Below, in pieces: positions 48,669 through 60,551 of a DNA stretch of 64,000 nt (its first letter is position 1; every line of letters starts with the position of its first letter). The notes under the pieces are model-generated. The model was not told where the DNA came from. It saw nothing but the letters and a program-made list of their open reading frames with translations, and searched no databases. Origin of the DNA: Rhypophila decipiens. Lineage: Eukaryota; Ascomycota; Sordariomycetes; Sordariales; Naviculisporaceae. The position numbers and the translations under genes are program-made. The stretch covers positions 1 to 64,000 of the forward strand of contig MU858247.1 of the NCBI GenBank assembly GCA_033297075.1, given 5' to 3'.

Positions 48669-50825
48669 ATGACCGCAAGTGAGCCGACAGCTTCAGGGGC
48701 CAAGACACAAGAAGCCTCACCAGATGGTGGCTCAGAGGACGAGACCATTGTCGCCGTTGAGAATGGCGTCGTCATCAATGCCTCCGGTTACAAGGACCAG
48801 CTGAGACGGCAATACTCTCTTCTCGGGCTTGCTGGAATTGCCGTCACTGTGGACAATGCCTGGGTGGCTCTGGGCTCTTCCATTCAGATATCAATACGTA
48901 TGCTCCTCCATCTCATAGTTTCCTATTGTCAAACTAGGGCCGAAGCCATCGTACAGGCTGGACTAACTCACTCGCGGTTGGGTAGTCAGTGGCGGCCCAC
49001 CTGGAATCATCTTTGGCCTAATCGTCGCCTTGTTCTATTATACCTTCATTGGGTTGAGTCTCGCCGAGGTCAGAACATGGGACCCTACCCTTGCACAGTT
49101 ATGCCACGAGAGCCAATGGCTGACCTCGCAACTCGATGTAGATGGCATCTTCAGTCCCAACAGCTGGTGGCGTATATCACTGGGCTACGATCGGTAAGCA
49201 GTTTTATATCGAACTCGCTACCTATCCCAGACCAGATGTACTGACGCACGACTGTTGGTCTAGCGGCCGGTCCAAAATGGGGTCGTGTGGTTGGCTTCTT
49301 CACAGGCTGGATCAACTTTTACGGATGGATGTTTGATCTCGCAGCTCTCACTCAGATCACAGCCAACATCGCCATCAACATGTACGTCGTCTACCACCAG
49401 GACACATACGTGTTCGAGCCGTGGCAGGTATACGTTGCGTATCTACTGGTCCTGTGGCTGTCGACAGCCTTGATCATCTTTGCAAACAAGGTCATCCCCC
49501 ACACCCAGAGCCTCGGCATGTTCTTCGTCATCGTCGGCGGTATCGTCACGATTATTGCTCTCGCAGCGATGCCGAGAACACATGCCTCTAACCAGTTCGT
49601 ATGGAACTCTTTCGACGAATATAACCTTACGGGCTGGCCAGCAGGCGTGGCTTTTCTCACAGGCCCAGTCTTGAACGGGGCGTTTACGATAGGCACCCCG
49701 GACGCTATCACGCACATGTCGGAGGAACTTCCCCATCCCAAGAAGGATCTCCCCAAGGCCATTGCGCTTCAAATCGGGTTGGGATTTCTGTGTAAGTTCA
49801 TGAATACGAGACTTGACTAGCTCGCCACTGACACGGCCCGTACGACGGAGACAGACGCCTTCATTTTTGGCATTGCCCTCTGCTACGCCATCACTGATCA
49901 GAGTGCTCTGGATTTGGGAGTCAACACCTACCCTCTTGCCAGTATTTACGCGCAGGCGACGGCACGCTCAGATGGAAGTCAGAACACAGGGGCCACGTTC
50001 GGCCTGTTGTTCATCATACTCTGGTCGTCGTGGCTCTGCGTGATCGGCACAGTCCTTACGAATTCGCGTATTTACTGGGCTCTGGCTCGTGATAATGCCG
50101 TTCCCCTGTCATCCCTGTTCGCCAAAGTCAACGAAAAACTGAGCTGTCCTGTCCCAGCGACGTTATTTGTCGGTACGTTCAATCTTTGTTGTATAATTCT
50201 GATGGTACTCTAGCTCCTGGGCTGGACCTGGCTGACATGTATACTCACATCGTAGCGGTCATTGCAACTGGTCTTGGGGCGATTCCCATAGGAAGTCCAA
50301 CCGCCTTTGTCGACCTGACAGGCTCGTTCATCATCCTCACCACCACATCCTACGCAATACCCTTCCTGGCCAATGTCCTCACCCACCGCAAACACTTCCC
50401 CAAAGGGCCGTTCCATCTGGGCAAGTACGGGACTAGCATCAATATCACGGCCGTGCTGCTCATCACGCTGTTTAACACGTTTTATTGCTTCCGTAAGTAC
50501 CTGGTATATTTCCTTGCAACGCGACCAAACTTACTACAAGTCAGCTCAGTAGATTATTTTATACTGACGGGGCGTTGATCCTGGCCGTTAATTATTAGCA
50601 TTCGCCATCCCTACTACAGTTGAAACAATGAACTACAACAGCGTCATTCTCGTCGGCACCGTCGCCTTGACCTTGATATGGTGGGTTGCCCATGCTACAA
50701 GGCACTATCCTGGTCCCAAGGTGATGAGTTTGTACATTTTTGAGGAACACGGTGGCGTTTCCCATGGCGTTGAAGTCGCTCCTCCGCCTCTTGAAGGGGA
50801 TGATGGCAAAGAAAAGCAAGGATAA
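48669..50825 (+). CDS. APC-superfamily permease, GABA/choline-transporter type
   Basis: A plasma-membrane transporter of the fungal amino acid/choline transporter group; the substrate may be GABA, choline or a related amine and cannot be fixed from sequence. Seven exons: 48669-48897, 48986-49068, 49142-49193, 49264-49791, 49855-50172, 50256-50492, 50599-50825. All introns are GT-AG (63-106 bases) and several show CTAAC or CTGAC branch sites. The product is 557 residues. The N-terminal cytosolic part ends in YKDQLRRQYSLLGLAGIA, typical of the group. About 12 hydrophobic spans follow, with family runs SGGPPGIIFG, SSVPTAGGVYHWATIAAGPKWGR, INFYGWMFDLA, SEELPHPKKDLPKAI and TNSRIYWALARD. The C-terminus after GPK is a short charged tail. 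The start ATG (CAAGATG) has no upstream competitor for 120 bases. GATA sites upstream suggest nitrogen control. Confidence 0.95.
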
Positions 50826-53800
50826 GAAGAGCCAAAGGTACTCTTGTTATGGGTGGTATGTTTTCCCATGTGTGGATATTAGTGCCTTGACGACGAGAGG
50901 GCAGATAGTCGGGCGATCTCTTTCTTCTCTTCTTGAATGAGCAGATGGTTAAAAGGAAGTGGCAGGAGGTATCTTTATATAGGCTCGGCCGTTTGATATC
51001 ACTATCGTGTTTGCTTTTATGTATCTTTTAGGAGACTGTTGATACCCATGTGAATTTGTCGATACAATGAAGCCTTCCTCTTATTTCACCGGACGCTTGT
51101 TTGTGTACATGGAATTCTTTCAGCTTTCTTACCTCACCGTCTGGAAAAAATATAAAGCAGAGACATCGGTTATCCTACTTCTATAAAGCGAGGCAAATGC
51201 ACCAAAATAAACAGAGTAAAAGACTACCTATTGAGAACGAAAATCGTAGTGGTATCCGGCAAAATCTCCTCAACCTTTGAGCAAGTGATATGAATTTTGA
51301 CTTGTTAGGTGTGAAGGGAGGGTGTTGTTTAGGTTTCTTGACAGATATTGAATGCCCGGTGGAGAGGCTTGTTAGTTGATGTGATATCTCATCATCATGG
51401 ATGGTCACAACTTTCGTGGGTCGTCGTAAGATGAGAAATGGCCCCGACAGGCGTTAAGATTAAAGCCAAGAAGGAAGGAAGAGAGTTAACTCTGAGTCAT
51501 GACTACCAACAAGGTAAAGGTACGAAGAAGGCGCACCCGGAGGTTACATCTATCCGTACCGGGCCTGCTCAAGATCCGACATCTTTCAACCAACTCAATT
51601 CATGTGACAGGACAAAGAAGACCCGTGTAGGTTGTTGGCTTTCTCCCTCCCGTCCCATTGAGTCACGATCGTTGGGTTCTACGGCGGTCATGGTCTAATC
51701 CTCACAACTGGTACCTAGAGGTATCTATCTACCTGTCCACATGTCCCCCGAGTGTTGCGCGAACTAATGCAGACTGTTCACTTTCTCGGTAGATAGTCTG
51801 AATCCGGTGAAGCGATCACCCAAAGAACCCAGGTCATATGGCTTGGATAGGGGAATCGAGTAAAGGACTTGTCTCTACCGTGCCGGTTAGGGTATCCACC
51901 GAGCAGGTTACATATCTCCGAATTTCATGATATATGCCCACGGCTGGCTCCCAGTACCTCTTACCTACCTCGGTAGTTTATACATTAGCTCCAGCCTCCT
52001 TTCATGTCCCAAGAGTTGGCAGAGAGATACGGTACCATCCTGTAGGCACACTGGGATGGGGCAGGCAAGCAAGGACGAGGATGGTGGTTGGTTGGTGGAA
52101 CTGGAACTGAAAGGGGAAGGCAGAGAATACCACACACCGGTTGCGGTTACCGAAGGAAGGCAGCACTTGCAGCTCGTCGTTGGTTGGGGGCCGATGGGAC
52201 CCAATCTCGCAGGAGCTATCTCGCAGTTCGACAAGGTAAACTACCCGAGGCAAGATTCATGAGACGAGTTCACATCTTGGTTGCGCAACTTCCCGCGGGC
52301 GTTTGCTTTGCTGGGAATCCCAGTCAGTCGGGCACCTATCATGACGCCTACCCCGTCACCCTTTCAACTTCAAACGTGCATTCGAGGTTTGAAGGCCAAC
52401 CAGAATCGAAAGTGATGAGGGTGAGATTCACGCAGGATCTTAGTGACTGCACTATTGACTCCTGACTTGGGGCTAGGTTGTACTAAGGTAAGCATACCAT
52501 CCGGATGTGGTTATGATCTGATATGAGTTTATGACTGTTGGTCCAGATTTTGAGCCGGCTGCCCAACCCGAGGATGAGTTCTGGAAAAGGAAGTGAAAAC
52601 GGGTGACAGGATAACCCGGTTATCCGTATCCGGTCAACAAGAAAGAAAGAAAAATGAATGGTGTTGGGCACACGAGAAGTGACCTACCGGTACCGAGTCG
52701 GGACCGCCCTGATCCTGGAACATGCAGTCGTTTGCAATTGGGACCAAAGTGAGGCGTGATTAGTTCGTGTTGGTGACCGCCGTCAAGGTTCCAAGCAAAC
52801 GCCACGGGGGAGTGGCCGTGGGAAATACCGAACCTGGGTATCCGGGGCTCTTGCCGAGGTGGCTCCAAGACACAAGGCAATTAAAGCCAGGGGTCATGGT
52901 TCCATTTTGAGCAAGAGTAATGAGTCTAAATTGGTTGATACGACCGAAAGAAAAAATAATGAATCCTTGAGGCATGAAATGTAACAGAAACTCCCGAGAA
53001 TATCATGAAAGTTTTGGCAATGGCCGACCTCGTGAAGGGAAAGAAGAAATTTGGACCGGGTAAGAGTCGCTCCAGGAGGTTGGAGAATTCTCATTGGTCC
53101 CCTCACCGACAAGGCTCTAGCACGACCCGACAGTTTGGTTCACCCCTGTAGAGTTATCTCACCTGCTGACTGGGGGGTTGACTAGCGCAGTTTTGCGGTC
53201 AGCGCCGTCATCTTGGATTGGCCCGGGCAGCGGTCGTGCAACTCGGCGCTAACCCAAACAGCAACTGGTGTGATCAACTATCAGGGCCTTTTCCCGCACA
53301 TCTCCAGTGCGATGTTTTCCCCAATCTATTCTCGACACTGTGACCGTGGATTAAACGCGTAGAGCGCAAAAAACAGCGCACGTTGTCCCTATTCCCGGAA
53401 TTGCAGGGACATACCTGGGGCATTGTTGCTAGTAATTAGTCGATGCCTTCTCAACTTGGCCTTTGACACAGCGCCGGCGACCCTACGTAGCTTAGTGTCG
53501 TGATTCTGCCCAGTCTCCGCTGACGTGGCACAACTTTCCTCCTTGCCCCCCAACGACCAGGGAATACGCTCGCGCAAGGGGTCAGGCCAAAAGCAACATT
53601 TCGTGGCACAGCCGTGGTGTCGTGTATCATGATCTCGGTCAAGCCAGATCGGCCATACAAGACTTGCACGAATGAGCGTCATTTCCAGAGACCCGGCTTA
53701 TTACAGAAGCTGCCAGAAGCAAGCTTCAACCGAGATCCCGGAACACGTACAGTACTGCATCTCATTAATATTTTCTTCATATCGTTTGGGCAATTCACGT

Positions 53801-56316
53801 CTCAGACGGTTTTCGTTGACCGCCCATTTCAGAAGACGGTAGCTGAGATCTGAGGAAGGTCAATCGCCCTACCGTAACGAGCCCAGTTATTATCCCTCGC
53901 AGCAGTACAACAATGAATGTTCGTTGAAGGTCTGATCAAACTCTGAGGATACGTCATTGGATAGGAAATGGAGGCACCCGGGCGAAAACCGGTGCTGATT
54001 ATGTTTGGAGGGCCGCCAAACGCAAGTTATCGTCGCTCGGAAACTTGGACGCCCCCGACTTCCCAATCAAGTAAATTTGACCTGTAATCTTGGAACCTGG
54101 TTGGTTACTTGCTTGCCACCAGCAAGACTCAAACGCCTGAGCTGTCGGGTGGGGTGAGAAGCTCATCGGCGTTCGCGAAGAACATATCGGGTGTGGGGAA
54201 TCGGCCCTGATGATTGACCAGAAAGTATTCTCGTACATTGTTGCGTCAATCTTGTGCAAGTATGCGATCCGACTGAGGTACATACATACTGTGGCTTCCT
54301 GCTTCATCCAAAAGACACCGAGACTCCAGCGGGACCTACCGTGTATGGCGATGGTACTGTAGCCCAGGATGACAAGCTGACAGAGAATGGTGTTCCAGGC
54401 CCAGAGAAATGGCGGTCAAACCTAACACTGGACTACCCAAGATGCGGGCGTTGTGTTAGTGTATTATGTGCTCCTTCCTGCGGATACGCTACACCAGAAT
54501 CAGCAATGGTGAGCGCGAGTTTGAGAAGCAAACCGGGTCAGGGGGAGGGCAAGGGCAGGGACCCGGGATGTGAGTTAATGCTGTGCACACAGATCGCCCC
54601 CGGCGGTAACGGTAATGTAGAGAAGAGAAACATCTGCGATGGGGACTGGGAGCAACCCGCATTTGGTCATCAGCAGGATCGAACTGTCATTCCTGTCACA
54701 CGGAATAAAAGAGATACTGGATGGAGGAGAACGAAGCCGGTTCTCTGGTATGGCCCATGGGCGCCGATACCATGATGGCGGTAACAAATACCCGCCGAGA
54801 CACCCGGGACGGCGGTACAAACCTGGCCGTCGGGATAAATTTGTATGGTCCAGTGATTTGATCTCTCATGGCTGTATCTGGGAGCAAGGCCCGTAGACTG
54901 CCTAAACCAACCGAGCATGGAGCCATGACGATGTGATGTGCCACTTTAATAGGCTGTTGGTCTTGGGGAAAGCGATCCCTGATGAGTGGTATGAGTTTCA
55001 TTCAGCAAGCCCGACGGAAACTGGTCAAGGTTACCATGGCCATTCCCGCTTCGTGACAGACTTCTCGGACGCTTGGAATGAACGACGAGTTGGCCGACGA
55101 GAACAAGGCTGCGCGACCCAGAGGATCACCTCAGTCGGACCAAGGAAACCTCGCACCAACAGTGGATGGCCAAGGATCTGTCCAAGACCATGAAATTGAG
55201 ACATGGGAAGGAAACGAGGGGAGCGGGTGTGTCCCAGAACAGCCAGTAATCACGTCTTCCTGTTTTCGAGCGGAGCGAGGGAGATAGGAGGGAGTCCTTG
55301 CTACAGGTCGGGTGTGTTGTTAATTTGGGGATTGACCTGCTACCACTTCCGCTGAGTGATCCTGGCTCTTTTCGTCGCCCGCTAGCCTCCCAAGCCTCCT
55401 GGCTTGCTCCTTCGCCCTTTTGCCTGCCCACCCCCTGGTCCTCTCAGATAGCATCCCGTGACCTTGGACCCGACAGTTTGGAACCGACTTCCGGATTCGT
55501 ACTGATGTGTCTGACTCTTGCAGCAAGACCAATATGTACCTTGCTGTACATGTAATGTACTCTGACGTGTCGTTCACCGCTCAGATGGAGTGTCGGCTGA
55601 AATCACTGTGCCGAAATCTGGCTTGCATGGCCACTCCACCTAGAGGCAGCTATTAGGACTGGGTTGTGATGGTGGCCTTGATATTCTGGATAAAGCTCTC
55701 CTTGGTGATAGTTAGGAAGGTAATATTGTTTCCCCCATTGCGACACGTAGATTGGATCTGGGTATTGTCTGCAGAGGTACAAATGCGTAAATAAGTTGTT
55801 GAGATTCAGAACACAACAAACAACAAAAGAAAGAATGCCCGGAACAAAGAGATGCTACAATTGTGAAGCTGCGTCCCATGAAAATCACCTACAGAACTCA
55901 TCCAAGCGACATGATCACGATGCGACACGGACGGACCGCCGTTCATGTTATGGTGGCGGAGGAGGTGACAGCATTTTTTTGTCAGTCCGACACTTCTCTC
56001 GATTTTTTTATTCTTTCCTTTATGCGGTCAGAGTTCCTCTACCATTCTCATCCACTACACCTCTCCGTCTTCTGATCCTCAACTCGCGGCCCTCGACCCG
56101 ATGACATGCCCACCAAGGAAGCGGAGTGTTTCAAGGGAACCCATGCCAATTAAATTGTAGCCGCCATTTGGTCCTGTGATTCATGAAGCTCAAAGGCCTA
56201 ACTTCTGCACTCGGTTGGTTCATGATGAGCGTGACGCTCTTTTACCTTCAATTATGCTTTCACTTGCTGTAGGCCGGGGGCCCAATGCCGAGAGCAACGC
56301 TGTAAATAATACTGTA

Positions 56317-56335
56317 GTACAGTACTGTACTGTAC
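56317..56335. repeat. GTACAGTACTGTAC palindrome extended to a tandem
   Basis: Bases 56317-56330 form a perfect 14-bp palindrome. The GTACT period continues, giving overlapping GTACTGTAC copies at 56322 and 56327. It could form a small cruciform or be a dimeric protein site. Function unknown. Confidence 0.8.
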
Positions 56336-58180
56336 TGCTCGGAACTGCCCACCGATCGGCGCTCCGTCCGCTGGTTCCTCTTTGGATATCTAAGTCGACG
56401 GTGAAATAAATTCTTGAGAAGAGCAATGTCAAAACCGCACAAAAGCTTTCCTCAAGGATACATGGACCTCGGAACTTAGCAGGCGAAATCGGAAAAGAAT
56501 CCAGCGTTTGGAGGATGGATGGGAGGTCTTTTGGCGACTTGGATGGATGGGGGACAACTCTAAGAATTCACACTGTGGAAGATGACGGTCGAACAGGGAT
56601 CAAGTTCTCGCCTCCGAGCGCCCGCCCGGTGACGGGAAGCGGGAGCAAGGGCTTCCACTTGAAAACCCTTGCGCCCCATTCATGTCCCTACACCATCCTC
56701 TTGGCAAGCCCACCGGCCCACCTAAACAATCGACTCCCGGGGTGCTGAAACCAGGGGATTGGGAAGGCATGTCCAACATCCCGCCGGCAATGCCCACTGC
56801 ACTATTCCGGAACGCTCTAACCCGTAATCGTCAGGGCCTTTTGTGTCGAAATGTAGACTTGACGCTCAGCTCGTCAAATCACAAAGCCTCACAATCAAAG
56901 ATCAATAAACAATCCTTATATCTATTCTTGGTATGTTTGCTCATGTTATCACGGTATGGAGGGTCGTATGCCCGATCAAAACGTGACGATATAGGGAGAT
57001 GTAACCCGTAAGGTATGTACCTGCTGGAAATATTCATGGGCACTGGGTTGCCATCAAGGCCTGCCGCTTGCATCTGTACTCCGTGTCTACAGTCTTACAC
57101 TACATACTTGTAGGTACCGCACAATACGAACAACAACCCGAAGGCAGTCGTACTAGTACACAAGTTCAAAGATTAAACCTTTTCTTCCACAACTTTATTG
57201 TGCATATAATCAGCCCATGCCCCACACCAACAACAAAGAAGCTGGATCTTAGTTTTTCTTTCGAGACCATCCGTGTACTACCACGTCCCTGTCAGCTACT
57301 TCCAACCTTGGTGGAAGATCAGTATCAATCTCGAAGACGGTGAACCTCACAACGATATTATTCGACTCTCTGGGCAGTCTGTAACCGGACTCGGAAAGCG
57401 ACGCCGTTGCGCTTGTCCTGCTGCATATTCCGCCGAGCTGGTCTTCCGAGCCTTCCTATCGAACACCTCCTACCCTGACATCCGCAGACCCCAGAGTGCA
57501 AAACCGGCTTCGCCCACGACGCGCCTGGGGCCGCTCTCGGTTAATAACACTCTCCCAATCTATAACCAGAAGCCGGAAAAAAAGTCAACAAAAGCAAATC
57601 CATTTGGGTCTGCCAGCACATCATAGGTTAGGCCTTTGTTTATGGCCCGACCTACCACCTGGACCCAAGACGACCTGCAAGCGAAACCAGCTGGAGAGGG
57701 GACCTTGGCTCTAACGCTTTTCCCTTTGGCAAAATAACGGCCTTGGGTGCAGAAGTGGCGGCGGAGATCGACAATTGCCTCGTTGAGAACTTCCACCACC
57801 CGCACGTGTATCCCATCCTGCCCGTATACCAGCTAATCAGCTAGTTCCTCTTCACTACTGTGGGAGTACAGTACATGAGTTTGCTTATGTACCTTAGTGT
57901 ACTCGGTAAACACTGGGGGAAAAGCCTAGCGCCATCAACGGTGAAAAGAGTCAACGAGTTCCGATTCCTGGGGTTCACTGTCATATAAAATCCACGACAA
58001 GACGAAATCTCAAATCCGGAGGAAATTGCGAAGCTGTTGTGGATAGGAAGAGGACCCTTGCTGGTCCTGCATCATTAAGTCGGTTGGGCGTTGTAAGGCG
58101 GCCCTGCCCCTTCCTTTTTTTTTCGATCCACCAAACCGGTTGGCCTTCCCCTTGAGGACAGGCATACCATCGACTGGGGT

Positions 58181-58210
58181 GTTCGCTGGGGTTCGCTGGA
58201 GCTCGCTGGG
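58181..58210. repeat. Three 10-bp tandem units upstream of the laeA-like gene
   Basis: The decamer GTTCGCTGGG is followed by GTTCGCTGGA and GCTCGCTGGG, with one difference each. It lies about 1 kb before the methyltransferase start. It may be promoter sequence or simple slippage. Confidence 0.85.
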
Positions 58211-58315
58211 GTTGTCCACCGAACTTCTTGGTCCTGCCATCACCCTTCTCGTCTTTCGCGACAAGATCCGTACCTCCTCTGCACCCTCTTGGACATACTA
58301 CATATTTCGTACATG

Positions 58316-59209
58316 CACCACCACCTCACTTCCACTTGAGCTGCATTCGCCTGCATCAGTTCAACCGCTATCTCATCTCGTCAATTGCCCGTTGAATTAC
58401 CTCCTTATTCCCTATTTTAAGTAGGTGCAGTTCTCGGACACTGATCTCGCTCCTCCACACTCTCTCCTCTCGCCGAAACCAAATCACAACCCTCAGGTAC
58501 GTTTTGTGTTTCTTTTTCGATCGATTTTCTTTCTTCCTGTCCTTCATTTTTCCCCCCTTGACTAGCCCGATTTCGCTTCGGCCTCGAGAATATCCATTTT
58601 TGTCTCATTTTGAGCCGTATACTGCTGTTTGTTCATTTCGGATCTTCATACTGGCTATATCCTTCACTTCGCGCTGCCCCTTGTGATTTTTGTTACAAAC
58701 CGTCCTCAAAGCTCTTGACGTTTGACGTCCATCTTCGGGGACTTGGTGTGTTTTCTTTTAAAATCCGCTGCGGTTCGGAGGCACAAAAACGGATACAGGC
58801 CTGCGTACTGGCCCCCGGTGTCCTGCATCTCACCCACCCTCTCATATCACGGTTCACATAATTTTTGCCCCACACAACTTCGTGTGCCAAAGTAGACGTG
58901 ATCCCTTTTTCACGAGTCTTACGGCGCTTCTACCTCGTGGCCATCATCCCCAGGCGTGTTTGCATTTTCCACAATGTCACTCAGCGCTGGCTTCTAACAA
59001 ACACCTATCAGCTGTTCTTTATTCATACGCCCAAAGTGTCAAACATTCTCGACGACGTGGAACCTCTTGAAAAAGAAGAGCCCTATTTGATCTCTGGACC
59101 GACCAAGACCATCAACCGGCGGCCCTTCTTGAAGAGTAGATACCACGTACAACCTTGATTCCTCAAACCTTTCGGCCCTCGATTTCGATTTGAGCAGAAA
59201 AATCAAGCA
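58316..59209 (+). promoter_or_regulatory. ATG-depleted leader of the laeA-like gene
   Basis: Between 58316 and the start codon at 59210 (894 bases) there is exactly one ATG on the plus strand, at 58974, where about 14 would be expected. The stretch is CT-rich around 58490-58580 and probably mostly 5' UTR. A weak candidate intron lies at 58497-58565 (GTACGT donor, CTAG end), but its branch-like CTTGAC is too near the end to be convincing. Confidence 0.5.
58974..58997 (+). promoter_or_regulatory. Single upstream ORF of 7 codons before the laeA-like gene
   Basis: The ATG at 58974 opens MSLSAGF and stops with TAA at 58995-58997, 212 bases before the main start. Its context (ACAATG, C at -3) is weak. 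As the only ATG in the inferred leader it is a candidate translational control element, with enough space after it for reinitiation. Confidence 0.45.
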
Positions 59210-60551
59210 ATGGCGGGGTACCAGCCACAGTCCGGTTCCGATATGTAAGTTGAGGCCCAAAATCGCAAGGATTCATTGATTCCTCCTGTGGACTACAGAG
59301 TCACTAACATGGTGGCCTATTGCTGGACAGCGGACCTGACGTTGCACCCTTTTCGGGGATGGGGGCTGTTCGACCAAGACGTGTCGATGGATATCTTGAG
59401 AACGGCAGGTTTTATGGCAGTTGGAAAAGAGGGCACTATCCATTTCCTTATGATGAGGCAAGTTGCTCTTATTTTAGCACATATGTCCTACTGCCCAGCA
59501 TACTAACAATCCATGCAGGAAGAAAAGGAGAGGCTGGATATTTTCCACAAGATGTTCATGACTGCCCGCAAGGACGTGTACTATTTCGCCCCTATCGACA
59601 AACTACCATCTCCATTGATACTCGATCTCGGATGTGGTACCGGGATCTGGACAATCGACGTAGCCGAGTATGTCAAGCTGGGCAATCCCTCGTTTCTTTT
59701 GCTCAACTCACTTACAAATTTTGGTCGACAGTAAATTTCCGCAGGGCATGGTTCACGGCGTTGATTTGGCTTTAATACAGCCTGAATAGTAAGTCTCGTT
59801 GTTATTTCACATAAAGGCTGTGCTGACCCGCCATGTACAGCATACCTCCGAATATCAAGTTCGACCAAATGGACATTGAAGATCCGTGGCGAAACATGAG
59901 GCCAGGTGAATGGGACTTGATCCACATGCGTACATTGAATGGCAGTATTGCCAATTGGCCCCATCTCTACGGCGAAATTTACAGGTGAGCTTGGTCCCGG
60001 GTGTCTGCCTGCTGAATGCCTCGCTGACGGCCGCCAGGCACTTGAAACCGCAGTCAGGCTACATTGAGCAAGTCGAGATTGATTTCGTCCCCAAGAGTCA
60101 CGATAATTCTGTTCACCAGCATACTTGTGTCGCCCAATGGGCCGAAGAGTTGATGGCTGCAACCGAGAAACTCGGTCGACCCTTGAGGATGGATGCTGAG
60201 GTTACCAAGCGGAGGCTGCATGCAGCTGGATTCGTCGAGATCCGTCACGAAACCATCATGATTCCCTTGAATGGGTGGCCTTCGGATGCCCAGGCCAGAG
60301 ACGTTGGACGCTGGTTCAACCTCGGTATGAAACTGGGCATCCATGCTCTTACTGTTGGTCCCCTGACACGAGCACATAATCGATCAGCCGAGGAAGTCTA
60401 CAACATCATCAACAGAGTGACGGGAGAGATACATCTTCGCGAATTACGCGGGTTCTGTACCTTGTGAGTTGCCGTTCAGGAGCCAGATACAAGTCTGTGG
60501 ATAATGTTGCTAACAAGCTGCAGACATATTTTCAGTGCTCGACGACCTTAA
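59210..60551 (+). CDS. laeA: LaeA-like SAM-dependent methyltransferase
   Basis: Seven exons: 59210-59244, 59331-59457, 59519-59667, 59732-59788, 59841-59984, 60038-60463, 60524-60551; 321 residues. Intron 2 (59458-59518) begins with GC, as GAG|GCAAGT, and has a perfect TACTAAC branch; the others are GT-AG. The class I methyltransferase fold shows motif [13 protein letters not shown] at 87-98, then DLALIQPEY and [17 protein letters not shown]. Typical LaeA runs follow: [42 protein letters not shown] and the terminal LHIFSARRP. LaeA works in the nucleus with velvet proteins as a global regulator of secondary metabolism and development. The sequence fits LaeA or a close LaeA-like paralogue, and orthology needs a tree. 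The last exon supplies only nine residues; retaining the intron before it ends the protein at FCTL. No velvet or biosynthetic gene lies in the window. Confidence 0.93.

Larger units (their letters stand above)
50826..58315. other. Gene-free interval of about 7.5 kb
   Basis: No coding gene, RNA gene or mobile element was found. The longest frame (54254-54775) starts with GTG, lacks motifs and is probably chance. The left end holds the permease 3' UTR and the right end should be the promoter of the laeA-like gene. GTACAGTAC words begin to appear here: 53747, a triple at 56317-56335, and 57866. A short tandem repeat lies at 58181-58210. Confidence 0.55.

Noticed and set aside
54254..54775. Plus-strand frame of 173 codons
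   Set aside because: Begins with GTG, has only one late methionine and no motif.
58497..58565. Intron in the laeA-like leader (GTACGT to CTAG)
   Set aside because: The branch-like CTTGAC lies only a few bases from the AG, and removing it changes neither frame nor ATG content, so there is no support beyond the end dinucleotides.
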